From assembly GCA_964432885.1 (NCBI GenBank), contig CAYSPG010000009.1, positions 62,001-126,000 of the forward strand: a DNA stretch of 64,000 bases. Direction: 5' to 3'. Origin of the DNA: CAYSPG01 sp964432885. GTDB taxonomy: Bacteria > Bacteroidota > Bacteroidia > AKYH767-A > OLB10. Under the pieces are notes generated by a model. That model worked only from the letters and a program-made list of their open reading frames with translations. It was not told the origin of the DNA and searched no databases. Each line of letters starts with the position of its first letter. Positions within the stretch are counted from its first letter, which is position 1. The position numbers and the translations under genes are program-made. This document shows, piece after piece, positions 8,774 to 17,995 of the stretch.

Positions 8774-9022
8774 CAATCGTTGGCTAATCGTTGTGTATCG
8801 TAAATTTATTATTGGTTATCGTTGGGTTATCATTGTTAACAGAACGCATTACAGTGGCTTACGCTGGGTAGTAATGCTTTAACGATGGATAGTAGCTTGC
8901 TTACCGTTGGGTAATTATGATTATAAGCAGGGTAACAGGGCAGTTATAATCTGTAACCGCGTGTTACCAGTTGGTAAATCATCATTTAATTGGTTATTAA
9001 AAACACGTTACATCCCGTTTAC
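8774..9022. repeat. Array 1: about 12 palindromic units at ~21 bp spacing
   Basis: Degenerate units begin at 8774, 8795, 8816, 8836, 8859, 8879, 8901, 8921, 8944, 8964, 8986 and 9008, a mean period of 21.3 bp. The consensus is TTACCGTTGGGTAA. The best units are inverted repeats: TTACCGTTGGGTAA at 8901, TTACCAGTTGGTAA at 8964 and TTAATTGGTTATTAA at 8986. The 6-9 bp between units do not resemble one another. The array fills most of the 432-bp non-coding stretch between the divergent 84-aa and 312-aa genes. Nothing else was recognised in 8672-8773, which is AT-rich. Confidence 0.75.
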
Positions 9023-9103
9023 AACTTTATAAATCCGGGGGTTTGTTTCCTAAGGGCTGTATATAATTTTGAAATAAACAAAAAACAATAAAAACCCACC
9101 CCC

Positions 9104-10042
9104 ATGCCCGAACCCATCATCCGCGCATATAATATGGAGGATGAGCTGATGCTTACCCGCGCGCAAACTCAAAAAAACAACCTGTTAGCCGATTTGGCAT
9201 TATTTACAGCACGGTTTCCGTGGTTAACAAGCACGTATGTAACCAACTACCAAACCGATATTGATACCGCTGATGCGGTACCGCTTGACGAAAGCTTGAT
9301 GACAGACATAAAGGTGCTTACCAGCGACCTTAATGCCTCAATGGATGAAGCAAAAACACAACTGCGAATACTGTTTTTATATGCCGAAATTACCTACCCT
9401 GCCGATAAAGTAAAGCAGCGTGTGTTTGGGCAAGATCAAATGGACCGTGCCCGCAACGACCAGGAAAAAATGGAAAATCTGCTGGAACATGCCAACTCAT
9501 TTGCAGATAAAGCGCCCTACAAAACCGATTTGATTGCCAAAGGATATACACAAACCGAAATAGACGCGCTGCTTACCACATCAGATAACATCAACACCAA
9601 AAACCGATTGCAGGAAAACGCCAAAAGCTCACGCCCCGTAACCACACAAGACCGCATACAGGTGTACAACACCGTATTTTCGCACATGCCCCTTATCAGC
9701 AAATGCGCCCAGGTAGTGTTTGCCGGCAACCCGGCTAAAATAGAGCAGTACAGGGTATATCCTCCCGGCACATCAACCACCACACGCGTTGATGTAAAAA
9801 CAAGCAACAGCGAAACCAACGAACCCATACCCGCCCTAACCATTAAAATTACCAATGTGGATATTGATGCTGCTATTACCAATGACGGTGGCATAGCGTC
9901 ATTTAATTTTGGCACAGCCGATGTTCCCGAAGCACTGGATATTGAAGTAAGCGGTGAGGTTGTGGCCACACAATCGTTTTTGGCTCAACCCATATTGCAA
10001 GGCGAAGATAACCTGATAGAGCTGGCTGTGGTGGCAGGTTAA
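9104..10042 (+). CDS. Unknown 312-aa protein behind palindrome array 1
   Basis: No characterised family recognised. There is no signal peptide or membrane segment, so a cytosolic protein is expected. Residues about 1-215 are helical and charged (for example KVKQRVFGQDQMDRARNDQE). Residues about 225-312 look like a beta-sandwich of the carboxypeptidase-regulatory type: TRVDVKTSNSETNEPIPALT, a DGGIASFNFG turn, and ALDIEVSGEVVATQSF. It starts about 80 bp after the palindrome array and ends 25 bp before a perfect 32-bp palindromic terminator, so it forms a self-contained unit. The layout parallels the 222-aa gene at 27042. Confidence 0.8.
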   Translation: MPEPIIRAYNMEDELMLTRAQTQKNNLLADLALFTARFPWLTSTYVTNYQTDIDTADAVPLDESLMTDIKVLTSDLNASMDEAKTQLRILFLYAEITYPADKVKQRVFGQDQMDRARNDQEKMENLLEHANSFADKAPYKTDLIAKGYTQTEIDALLTTSDNINTKNRLQENAKSSRPVTTQDRIQVYNTVFSHMPLISKCAQVVFAGNPAKIEQYRVYPPGTSTTTRVDVKTSNSETNEPIPALTIKITNVDIDAAITNDGGIASFNFGTADVPEALDIEVSGEVVATQSFLAQPILQGEDNLIELAVVAG

Positions 10043-10066
10043 AGGCATGCAGGTTGCATTAAAAAA

Positions 10067-10098
10067 CATAAAAGCCGGAACATGTTCCGGCTTTTATG
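10067..10098. terminator. Bidirectional terminator, perfect 32-bp palindrome
   Basis: The two 16-nt halves are exact reverse complements: CATAAAAGCCGGAACA and its complement. The GC-rich part GCCGGAAC is flanked by A and T tracts, as in a two-way intrinsic terminator. It lies between the convergent 312-aa gene and the T9SS gene at 10121. Confidence 0.85.
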
Positions 10099-10120
10099 TG
10101 CAACTTGTTTAAATTTTTTA

Positions 10121-13093
10121 TCAGTTTACAGTAAACTTATACTTACCTGTTTGATTTTTGCTGTTTACAAGCAGGTAGTATAATCCTTTGGGTATATTGG
10201 TAAGTTCAATTTGCTTTATTACACTTTGGCCTGTGCAGTATGCCGAAGTTTCGTAAAGCACAGCCCCGTACTGTGATACCACGGTAATTTTACTTTCGCC
10301 CTCTACATCGCAATTAATTTTTGCTCTGAAAATACCGTTGTTGGGGTTAGGAATAATTTCAACTTTGTTATTGCTTATGCTGCTTAAATTAAATTTTACA
10401 GTATTGGTTATAGCTGCTTCTCCATTAAAGTCAACTTGTTTTAAGCGGTAATAGTTCCATCCGCCAAAAGGTTTATCGTCTAAATATTGGTAGCGATACA
10501 TTTCAGTTGTTGTTCCATGTCCGCTAACTTTTGCAATAGAATTAAAACGCACTCCGTCAGACGAACGTTGAAGTTCAAAAAAATCATTGTTAAGTTCGGA
10601 GTAAGTAAGCCATTTTAAAAGTATTCCATTGTTTTTAATCTCGCCATTAAACAAGCCAAGCTCAACCGGCAATGGGCTAATTACTGTAAATGTTACCACT
10701 GCAGTATCGCAAAGCGCAGGCGTTCTGTTATCGCACACTACATAAGTAAATGAAGTAGTTCCTCTGAAAGCGCCTGGTGAATAAGTAAAAGTTCCATTGG
10801 CATTAAATGTAAGCGATCCATTAGCCGGGCCGCTTAATAATGTAAATGTCCATGGGTCCAAATCCGGTTCATCATCATTTGAGGCAACGGATGCACTATA
10901 ATTAGCGGTAGCATTAAAAGAATAATTATCATCAATGGCTAATGGCGAACAGTTAATGTAAGACAATACCACTGTTTGGTCAACATAGCATCCTGCGGCA
11001 TTTTTTACACGAACAGTTTTTGTTCCTTCCACAATATTGGTAATAGTGTTGGCTGGAGAAAGTGTGCTTATGCGTGTAAAAGTTCCTGTAATAAATGATG
11101 CACCCGGAAAATAAGATACCGAGTCATTTGCACCAAATGTTCCTACCAAAGTAATACGACCTCCGGTAGCTCCTCCATTTGTACAGGTGGGATGAGTAAG
11201 TGTTGTGCCCGTAAAGTTTGGCAAGGGGTTAATGGTAAGATTAATTAAGAAGGTGTCGCGGCATGAAGCGGTAATTGCTTTTATGCCATAATAAACACCC
11301 GAAGTGGTGGTTGATGCTACGGATACATAACTGTTATTAAAATAACTATATCCTGACCTTACACCGCTAAGGGAACTAAAATTATATGAACTACAAACCG
11401 AAATTGAAGTATCGGCAGGATTAGTACATGAAGATGGAACCTGAACCACAGTTTGTGTTGGGCCATAAAGCGGACATCCTAAAGCATCAAAGCCATTTGG
11501 CTGGCTTGATGTTACCAGTGCCGAGCCGGATAAAACACCTTTGCAAGAAACACGAGCCTGATTGGTTACAATGTTGCTGCATAACAGCAACTCGCAATTA
11601 GAAGTTACCACCACTTTAAAACGTATGATGCTTTCATTGGTAGGTACTAATTGTCCTAATTTACCACCGCCTACACTGTTAGCGCCAATACCTATTCTGA
11701 ATCTAACAAACTTGGATACATTAATATACTCTGCCTGGTCATCGGCTGTTGCATCGGTTTTGTTACCCGAGTTAGGGCCACTTAAAATTTGTAAGGAATT
11801 GGCAACATACGTTGCATTAAATGGAATGGAATCAACCAATACCATTGATGATGCGGTGTCACTTCCCTGGTTAATCACTTGTAAATCGTATTGAATAGTG
11901 TCTCCGGGAAAAGTAAGACCTCCATTTAAGTCAGTTGCTGTTTTAATAATTCGTACATCGGGCTCGTACACATCAATGGCCGATGTTATAACTTGGGTGT
12001 AAATATTTTCGCCACCGGTGGTTTGTTTAATGGTACATGATGTTTGGTTGTTGCCTAAATAGTTTTTTAAAGCATTGTTTGGGATAAATACATCATCATC
12101 AAAGCCAAGGGTGTTTTGGTAATTAGGATTTCGGGTAGCCACATTAGCTCCGTTATAAGTAATTGAACTGTTGTAAATATTGTTTGCCGGGTTAGGCACG
12201 TTAGAAACCGCAACAAATGTTCCCAGGTTATCATTAAACAATAAACTATCTGCAATAGGGCTTCCGTTACGGTCGCCATCATAGGTGGTTATACCTACTT
12301 CGAATGATACTGGTCCGCTTATGGGAGTTTGAAAACCGCTAATGTTTATTAATGTCGAAACTCCATTTGTAACGTGTATGTATCCGTCCCACACTGTTAA
12401 GTTGCGAAGATTAGAGAGGTCGTTTCGATAAGCGATAACCAATGTCCAGCCCCCCGATATATTTTTAATGCTTCCTGTTTTGGCAATTACATTGGCAACA
12501 AAATAATTCCCATTGCCCCCTGCCGACACGTAGGAAGTTACATTTTTATAACACGCATACATATCATGACCACCAACATTTGTTGTAATCATGGTATCGG
12601 CCGTAATGTTATTGTAAGCCGCTGCTGCCGGAGTTCTGAATTTTATTTGGTCACGGGTGCCAAATCCCGTTGTGGACGAATTTGCGTCAGCACCCCAATA
12701 TAATCCTGCATAGGTTATATAACTGCAAGCAGGTAATGTTAAAACAGAACTACTCGAACTAAATGTTGTGGCATTTCCATCAATATCAATATATGCTGTG
12801 TTAAAATCGTTGTTGTTATTTGTTCCGGCCGGAGGTATTTGAGCCTGAGCAGTTCCGCATCCGCTGCCAGTACATGTAACTATGCTGTTAGCCACGTGCA
12901 CAATGTTACCTTTTTGGGTTGATGAATAGCGGGTTTTAAAAGGTACCACTACCTGCGAAAAAGAAGCTGTGGCAATAAACAATAATAATAGCGTTGCTCC
13001 TGCTTTGGTTGCTTTTATGGGAATCATAAACTTAGGAATAAAAATGTTGTATTTGGCTTTCTTACGCTTAACGGAAAAATACGTTTCAAGCAT
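10121..13093 (-). CDS. T9SS type A secreted protein with DUF11-like and cadherin-like domains
   Basis: Large cell-surface or secreted protein exported by type IX secretion. The signal peptide is clearest from an internal ATG at 13027 (MIPIKATKAGATLLLLF, cleavage near ASFSQ), which may be the real start. Regions in order: an N-terminal beta-rich module at residues ~50-350 (YAGLYWGADAN), a DUF11-like module at ~380-500 (FPGDTIQYDLQVINQGSDTA), a Cys-rich linker, and a cadherin/Big-like module at ~745-830 (NGSLTFNANGTFTYSPG). An FN3-like segment beginning near residue 835 (WNYYRLKQVDFNGE) leads to the sorting domain starting IIPNPNNGIFRAKI and ending KYKFTVN. Its ligand is unknown; an adhesin or surface-layer role is inferred only from the architecture. 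Confidence 0.9.
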   Translation of the reverse strand: MLETYFSVKRKKAKYNIFIPKFMIPIKATKAGATLLLLFIATASFSQVVVPFKTRYSSTQKGNIVHVANSIVTCTGSGCGTAQAQIPPAGTNNNNDFNTAYIDIDGNATTFSSSSSVLTLPACSYITYAGLYWGADANSSTTGFGTRDQIKFRTPAAAAYNNITADTMITTNVGGHDMYACYKNVTSYVSAGGNGNYFVANVIAKTGSIKNISGGWTLVIAYRNDLSNLRNLTVWDGYIHVTNGVSTLINISGFQTPISGPVSFEVGITTYDGDRNGSPIADSLLFNDNLGTFVAVSNVPNPANNIYNSSITYNGANVATRNPNYQNTLGFDDDVFIPNNALKNYLGNNQTSCTIKQTTGGENIYTQVITSAIDVYEPDVRIIKTATDLNGGLTFPGDTIQYDLQVINQGSDTASSMVLVDSIPFNATYVANSLQILSGPNSGNKTDATADDQAEYINVSKFVRFRIGIGANSVGGGKLGQLVPTNESIIRFKVVVTSNCELLLCSNIVTNQARVSCKGVLSGSALVTSSQPNGFDALGCPLYGPTQTVVQVPSSCTNPADTSISVCSSYNFSSLSGVRSGYSYFNNSYVSVASTTTSGVYYGIKAITASCRDTFLINLTINPLPNFTGTTLTHPTCTNGGATGGRITLVGTFGANDSVSYFPGASFITGTFTRISTLSPANTITNIVEGTKTVRVKNAAGCYVDQTVVLSYINCSPLAIDDNYSFNATANYSASVASNDDEPDLDPWTFTLLSGPANGSLTFNANGTFTYSPGAFRGTTSFTYVVCDNRTPALCDTAVVTFTVISPLPVELGLFNGEIKNNGILLKWLTYSELNNDFFELQRSSDGVRFNSIAKVSGHGTTTEMYRYQYLDDKPFGGWNYYRLKQVDFNGEAAITNTVKFNLSSISNNKVEIIPNPNNGIFRAKINCDVEGESKITVVSQYGAVLYETSAYCTGQSVIKQIELTNIPKGLYYLLVNSKNQTGKYKFTVN

Positions 13094-13166
13094 TAAGCCA
13101 TACAGAAATTAAAAAATGTAAGGTTTTGGCAGTTTGATGATAAAAATTGCTAAAAAGCGGTAGCGA

Positions 13167-13859
13167 TTACCGAGTTAGCTGCAATAACTGCTCCTTTGTT
13201 TTAAATCCAACTGATCGATTTAGAAGTTTTCCGTTTTCAAAAATTAAAATAACAGGCAAATCGGAAATATTATAGGTGCTTGCCAACTCCCGGTTTTTGT
13301 CTTTATCAAAGCGCAACACTTTTACTTTTCCTTCAAGTTCTTTTTCCACCTCATCAAGTAATGGCTTCATTTTTATACACGGTGCACACCATGGAGCATT
13401 AAAATCTACTAATGTTTTTCCTTCAGCAATAAGTTTTTGAAATTCAGATGCACTTACGCCTGGTATATTTGGGGTGCTATCATCAACAGGTTTTTTTAAA
13501 TCAACCCATGTGCTATATCCGCCTTTTAAATCATATACAGTTGAAAACCCCTCATTTCGTAAATATTCGAAAGCTTTTGCACTGCGAGGCCCCATATAAC
13601 AATAAACAAAAACAGGTTTTGTTTTATCCAGAAATTTCGACCTCTCCTTTAGATCATCACTATTTACATTCATGCTAAGCGCGTTTTTTAAATGCCCTTC
13701 TGCAAATTCTTCGGGTGTTCTTACATCAACAAGCTGTGCTTCGGGAAAAGCAGCTAACTTTTTTTCGAACTCATCTGCGCTAAGCAAGTTTTCCTTTTGA
13801 CTGCAAGCATAGTTGCAACTAAGAATAAAAAAAACAAGAATCAAAAACCAGTTTTTCAT
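13167..13859 (-). CDS. Rhodanese-thioredoxin fusion lipoprotein
   Basis: A 230-aa exported protein combining two sulfur/redox domains. The N-terminus MKNWFLILVFFILSCNYAC looks like a lipoprotein signal with a Cys near residue 15. A rhodanese domain follows (residues ~25-125: AQLVDVRTPEEFAEGHL, active-site loop CYMGPRSAK). Then comes a thioredoxin domain (~130-230) with the redox motif WCAPC and the cis-proline region SDLPVILIFENGKL. The catalytic cysteines of both domains are present. It probably acts in the periplasm in persulfide transfer or thiol reduction; the partner is not evident. It overlaps the upstream ABC ATPase gene by 4 bp, indicating translational coupling. Confidence 0.9.
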   Translation of the reverse strand: MKNWFLILVFFILSCNYACSQKENLLSADEFEKKLAAFPEAQLVDVRTPEEFAEGHLKNALSMNVNSDDLKERSKFLDKTKPVFVYCYMGPRSAKAFEYLRNEGFSTVYDLKGGYSTWVDLKKPVDDSTPNIPGVSASEFQKLIAEGKTLVDFNAPWCAPCIKMKPLLDEVEKELEGKVKVLRFDKDKNRELASTYNISDLPVILIFENGKLLNRSVGFKTKEQLLQLTR

Positions 13860-14578
13860 TTTACAACTGATTTAAACGAAATAACATTCTCATTTACCGA
13901 GTCTCCTTCAACCAAGCCGTCTTTAATACGAATGATACGGTGTGCATGGCGTGCAATTTCCTCTTCATGCGTTACCACTATTATAGTGTTTCCGCGTGCA
14001 TGAATTTCTTCAAATAACATCATTATTTCTTCCGATGTTTTTGAATCTAAGTTTCCCGTTGGCTCATCAGCTAAAATTATAGACGGGTTGTTTACCAATG
14101 CACGAGCCACTGCCACCCGCTGCCGCTGACCACCTGACAATTCATTAGGCTTGTGTGTCATCCTGTCGCCAAGGCCCACGCTTTTTAGCGATTCGGTGGC
14201 ACGTATTAATCTGTCTTCTTTAGATATGCCCGCATAAACAAGAGGCAATGCAACATTTTCAAGTGCTGTAGATCGAGGCAATAAATTAAACGTTTGAAAA
14301 ACAAAACCTATTTGCTTGTTTCTGATTTCGGCAAGTTCGCTATCGGTGCGGTGTGCTACAGAAATACCGTCAAGATAATATTCGCCACCCGAAGGGGTAT
14401 CAAGGCAACCCAGTATATTCATCAGTGTTGATTTGCCCGAGCCCGAAGTACCCATTAGAGCTACATACTCATTTCGGCCTATCTGCGTAGTAACCGAACG
14501 CAATGCATAAATGGTTTCGGCACCCACTTTATAAGTACGCGATATGTTTTTTAAATCAATTACAGGTTTTTCAATCAT
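13856..14578 (-). CDS. ABC transporter ATP-binding protein, LolD/MacB type
   Basis: Nucleotide-binding subunit of the LolD/MacB/FtsE class. Walker A is GTSGSGKST, the signature LSGGQRQRVAVARAL, Walker B IILADEPTGNLDS, and the switch histidine lies in VVTHEEEIA. I start at MIEKPVIDLKNISRTYKVG (14578); the open frame begins 8 codons earlier with unlikely sequence. It is about 240 aa, a normal length. No permease adjoins it, which is common for this family in Bacteroidota. It overlaps the rhodanese-thioredoxin gene by 4 bp. The substrate cannot be named from sequence. Confidence 0.92.
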   Translation of the reverse strand: MIEKPVIDLKNISRTYKVGAETIYALRSVTTQIGRNEYVALMGTSGSGKSTLMNILGCLDTPSGGEYYLDGISVAHRTDSELAEIRNKQIGFVFQTFNLLPRSTALENVALPLVYAGISKEDRLIRATESLKSVGLGDRMTHKPNELSGGQRQRVAVARALVNNPSIILADEPTGNLDSKTSEEIMMLFEEIHARGNTIIVVTHEEEIARHAHRIIRIKDGLVEGDSVNENVISFKSVVK

Positions 14579-14629
14579 AATTACAGCGTGTAAAAGTAGC
14601 AAACAAACCCATGTATGCGTAATGAAAAA

Positions 14630-15412
14630 CTAAAACCGAATGCGAAAATCTTCTTTAGAAAAATCAGGATTAAAAAAAACAATTCCCATCATAAATAAGT
14701 CAATACTTACGGTAACCCGGTTATGTTTTTTTATCACCGTCCATGCCTGTTTCATTTCATCACTCCAGTTTATATCGTCAAAAACAAAAACCGAATTGTT
14801 ATTTGCCTTTTGCAAACACATTTCAAAATATTTTAACGTTGGCTCCGCGCGGTGATTACCGTCAAAAAAAACATAGTCCACCGTATCAAACCTGATAAGT
14901 GCAGTTGGCAAAAAATCATCAAAATTTCCAACCAGCAATTGAACATTATCTGCCCCGAGCATCCTAAAGTTTTGACAGGCAATTTTTGCTGTGTTTTTAT
15001 CCCCTTCAATAGTAATAAATGTTGATTGGGGGTTACCTAATGCCTGGTATAGCGTGCTAATGCCTATGGAGGTGCCAAGTTCAAGCATGTTTTGAGGTTT
15101 TAAATAATTTACAATACGATAAAGCAACCGTGCATATTTAGCATCCTTAGCCGAGTTTTTTGCAATTGCCGAAATAGTTTTTTGCGCTGTGTCGGCATGG
15201 GTAGCTCCAGCACCAAAATCGGTAAACTCAATTTTACTTTTATTGGCAACAGCATTTTTTCTAACCTGCTCTATCTTGGCAAATGCATCATCATACTTTT
15301 TTTTGTTTATTACCTTAACGGTAAAATCAAAAACAAACGGAGAGTGAATATCGTGTTTGGTTTGGGCTTGAATAAAATAGGTGCAGTAATCAAAAGCCAA
15401 CGACATACTCAT
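14630..15412 (-). CDS. Class I SAM-dependent methyltransferase
   Basis: Rossmann-fold methyltransferase of the O-methyltransferase type. Near residue 20 it has the HDIHSPFVFDF motif that marks a Bacteroidota-specific subgroup. Motif I is MLELGTSIGISTLY (near residue 110) and the acidic residue after strand 2 is in FITIEGDKNTAKIA. Strand 4 is VDYVFFDGNHR, and FVFDDINWSDEM follows. It is 260 aa with no signal, so cytosolic. The methyl acceptor is unknown. It starts 2 bp after the stop of the secreted 498-aa gene, so both are on one transcript. Confidence 0.88.
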   Translation of the reverse strand: MSMSLAFDYCTYFIQAQTKHDIHSPFVFDFTVKVINKKKYDDAFAKIEQVRKNAVANKSKIEFTDFGAGATHADTAQKTISAIAKNSAKDAKYARLLYRIVNYLKPQNMLELGTSIGISTLYQALGNPQSTFITIEGDKNTAKIACQNFRMLGADNVQLLVGNFDDFLPTALIRFDTVDYVFFDGNHRAEPTLKYFEMCLQKANNNSVFVFDDINWSDEMKQAWTVIKKHNRVTVSIDLFMMGIVFFNPDFSKEDFRIRF

Positions 15413-15414
15413 GT

Positions 15415-16911
15415 TTAAAAAGTTATTTTAGCCAGCAAGAGCTTTCTCCTGTTCCAGCAAGGAACTACCAACTCATCAGCAGAAATTTGTTTGGCAGCAG
15501 ATGGGATTAGTAAAATTTTTTCTTCGGCAGCAATAAAATCTTTTTCGTTTTCCTGCCCACTATTGGTTACCGAAAAAACCGCTACCCGGTTATTGCGCTC
15601 AATGGATGTATTGTAAAATAGATTTATTTTTTCATCGGCCTGTATAATGCAAAACGAAGAGTACGCACCATCATCATTTATCGAGGCCTGATCTTTTCTG
15701 AGAATTGCGTCCCAATCAATACTTCCATCAGCATTTACTGATAATGCAATTGCATTTTCAAAATGAAATTCAGTTTGCCTTACATACGATTGAGTAAAAT
15801 AGTCGTAATACGAATAGTCTGATGCATAGGAAGCTTCGGCAACAATCACCGCTCCCCCATCATTTCTTAAAACAATTTTTTCAACATTATAATCATTAAG
15901 GCTTATGGATTTGTAGTTGTAATTTTTTGCACTTAATAACTTTGCTTTGTATCCTTCGGCAATAGGTTGCTTATTTGTGTGTAAAGAATCATCCTTACCC
16001 AAGCCAAGTTTTGAGTACACAATTCCCGATGATCCTGTAAGTTTGTTTTCGTAAAAACCTGCTAACACCAATTTGTCATTTGAAGAATCATACACAGGCT
16101 TAATTCCCGAAAAAATTAAGTTAGGTGTGTTGACAGCATATTCTTTTGCCGTTTTATTTGGTTTGGCAACAAACAGGCGGTATGCCTCCCATCTTTTTTT
16201 ATCAATGCTGTTTTGCTTGGAATCATGATACCCCAACAAAACAAAGTCGCCACTATCGGTAAGCAACCAATCAGTAAAATAAAAATTTTTATCATCATAC
16301 GAAATATCAAAGTGCAACGTGTGGAGTACCTTTAGTGCCGTATCAAGAACAATGCAATGCAGTGTTTGTGTTTTGTTTTGTTTTTTTTCAACCTGTATAA
16401 ACCCAAAGCAGGTTTGATGTATGGATGCAACAAATTTTATTTTATCCAGATTGCTTCCGGGTTGGCAGGGAATTTCTGCAATCGTTTTTTTTTCAATTTC
16501 TTTTCCCGAAATATCAAACGGACTCATCTCCACCAAAATTTTGTTTTCGTTTTCAACATAAATCGATTTGGCAGCAATAAGATTCCCATTGGCAACTCCT
16601 ATGGATTCAATCCTTGATCCATTTAGGTCTTTTTCAAATAATCGCGTCCATTTTTCGTGCAAATCGGATGAAAAGTAACTTACCTTATATTTTCTTGACT
16701 TAAAACCTAAGCGGTCTCGCTCTTCGTCAATTGGAAGGTTGCTTTGAAGAAGAAAAAAACCATCATCATTGTAACCAATTACACGTAAGTAATCATAATT
16801 GTAATTATCAATTGGCTGGGCTGCATATTCAATTTTCTGGCAATAAGTTTTTAATCCTAAGAAAAGAAAAAAAGTAAGCCCGAAAAAAAATCTTGATTCA
16901 ATAGTAAACAT
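15415..16911 (-). CDS. Secreted protein of unknown function, 498 aa
   Basis: No characterised family recognised. The N-terminus MFTIESRFFFGLTFFLFLGL ends in KTYCQKI, consistent with a signal peptide. The remainder alternates short beta strands and polar turns with several repeats of the type VLLGYHDSKQ / LVLAGFYENK / AVIVAEASYA, suggestive of a beta-propeller or similar all-beta fold. There is no T9SS tail. It shares a transcript with the methyltransferase downstream (2 bp gap). Confidence 0.75.
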   Translation of the reverse strand: MFTIESRFFFGLTFFLFLGLKTYCQKIEYAAQPIDNYNYDYLRVIGYNDDGFFLLQSNLPIDEERDRLGFKSRKYKVSYFSSDLHEKWTRLFEKDLNGSRIESIGVANGNLIAAKSIYVENENKILVEMSPFDISGKEIEKKTIAEIPCQPGSNLDKIKFVASIHQTCFGFIQVEKKQNKTQTLHCIVLDTALKVLHTLHFDISYDDKNFYFTDWLLTDSGDFVLLGYHDSKQNSIDKKRWEAYRLFVAKPNKTAKEYAVNTPNLIFSGIKPVYDSSNDKLVLAGFYENKLTGSSGIVYSKLGLGKDDSLHTNKQPIAEGYKAKLLSAKNYNYKSISLNDYNVEKIVLRNDGGAVIVAEASYASDYSYYDYFTQSYVRQTEFHFENAIALSVNADGSIDWDAILRKDQASINDDGAYSSFCIIQADEKINLFYNTSIERNNRVAVFSVTNSGQENEKDFIAAEEKILLIPSAAKQISADELVVPCWNRRKLLLAKITF

Positions 16912-16978
16912 TTAAAAAAATTGAAATTAGTGCAAATAATATAAAGCGATTAACAATAAATAAAAACAAAAGTTAAAG

Positions 16979-17482
16979 TTATATAAATGAACTTTCGCGA
17001 GGTTGTTTATGCATTAATAATTTTCCTGTTCCAGCAGATATTGATTTCCATGAGTTGGAATCGAATTTAATAGCTGCAAAAGCGCTTGTTGAAAAATGCC
17101 TTGACTCATCACCAGTAAGCAAACTTAAAAAGCGTGTGGCACCGGGATTGTGACAAAACAATAAAATGGTATTGTGGCTATCGTCCATTTTATTAAGCAC
17201 GGCAAGCAAATCTCGTGACCCGGCTTCATATATCCTGTTTTCCAAAGCAATTTGATTAATTGAATATTTTAATGTTCGGGCAAAAATCAAAGCCGTACTA
17301 AATGTGCGGACCGAAGGGCTTGACAAAATTAAGTCAGGATTTTTGCAATGTTCTGAAAGCACTCCGCTCATGGCTACGGCATCGCGATACCCTTTTTCGG
17401 TAAGCGGCCTATCCATATCACTAATAAGTGGTAATTCGCGTGTTGATTTGCTGTGGCGTATTAAAAAAAGTGTTTTGCTCAT
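16979..17482 (-). CDS. SixA-like histidine phosphatase
   Basis: Branch-1 histidine phosphatase superfamily, SixA subgroup: a small cytosolic phosphohistidine phosphatase. The RHG motif appears as FLIRHSKSTR at the N-terminus. PLTEKGYRDA, LILSSPSVRTFSTA and the second catalytic histidine block ILLFCHNPGA follow, and residue spacing and length (167 aa) fit the family. The natural target could be a phospho-histidine protein, but none is identified here. It has its own intergenic region, with a -7-like TACATTTG at 17513-17520. Confidence 0.88.
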   Translation of the reverse strand: MSKTLFLIRHSKSTRELPLISDMDRPLTEKGYRDAVAMSGVLSEHCKNPDLILSSPSVRTFSTALIFARTLKYSINQIALENRIYEAGSRDLLAVLNKMDDSHNTILLFCHNPGATRFLSLLTGDESRHFSTSAFAAIKFDSNSWKSISAGTGKLLMHKQPRESSFI

Positions 17483-17697
17483 AGTTTTAATTTTTCAGGC
17501 AGGTAATCTGAACAAATGTAGCAATAATTATTCCAATTTACACCTATTTTTTATTGCAAACGTTTGCCGAGAAACTCAACCCGGTTTTTTTTAGCTTATT
17601 GCAAATGTAAGATTCACCGAGGTTACAGGCTACTGGTAGTGAACTAAAGTTGGTGATTTGTGCTTATTAAAAACAAAAGTGACAAAACAAACAGCAT

Positions 17698-17723
17698 AAA
17701 AAAAGCCCGCAACTAACGGGCTT
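17698..17723 (-). terminator. Terminator of tRNA-Val
   Basis: On the minus strand the stem AAGCCCG (17717-17723) pairs with CGGGCTT (17703-17709) around a 7-nt loop and is followed by a run of seven U. It lies 10 bp beyond the tRNA 3' end. Confidence 0.8.
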
Positions 17724-17732
17724 AACTTAGTG

Positions 17733-17807
17733 TGGGAGCAACAGGGTTCGAACCTGTGACCCCCTGCTTGTAAGGCAGGTGCTCTGAACCAGCTGAGCTA
17801 TGCTCCC
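17733..17807 (-). tRNA. tRNA-Val (anticodon TAC)
   Basis: The acceptor stem GGGAGCA/TGCTCCC closes a full cloverleaf: D arm with AGCTCAGCTGGT, anticodon stem CCTGC/GCAGG around the loop CTTACAA (anticodon TAC), and T arm ACAGGTTCGAACCCTGT. It is 75 nt with discriminator A at 17733. The CCA end is not encoded (CAC follows). It reads GUN valine codons. Confidence 0.96.
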
Positions 17808-17856
17808 AAATATATTAAATTGTGGTTGGGTAATTTGGTTTTTTAAAATGAGGGTG

Positions 17857-17887
17857 CAAATATAGATATAGCGGTTAAATCTCCAAA
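17857..17887 (-). promoter_or_regulatory. Promoter of tRNA-Val
   Basis: The minus-strand TATATTTG (17857-17864) matches TAnnTTTG, with TTTG (17884-17887) exactly 19 bp upstream. This is an unusually clean example of the Bacteroidota consensus, about 50 bp before the tRNA 5' end. Confidence 0.75.
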
Positions 17888-17995
17888 TAAATCAAAAAAT
17901 TATTGTGCTGCCATTTTGCATTGTAAGAAATGCTGTAAATAAAATTCATTACCTATGTTTTTTTTCATTACACGGAAAGGTTTTTGATATGATAA

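Noticed and set aside
8224..8803. Plus-strand frames over the 84-aa gene
   Set aside because: They are Cys/Phe/His-rich with no start context; the minus-strand 84-aa frame has normal composition.
8774..9022. Replication origin or plasmid iterons
   Set aside because: The 21-22 bp period is iteron-like, but there is no replication initiator gene, no DnaA-box word TTATCCACA and no partition gene nearby.
2724..14578. A MacAB-type efflux system made of the adaptor at 2724 and the ABC ATPase at 13856
   Set aside because: The genes are 10 kb apart with unrelated genes between, and no MacB permease is present; the pairing cannot be supported.
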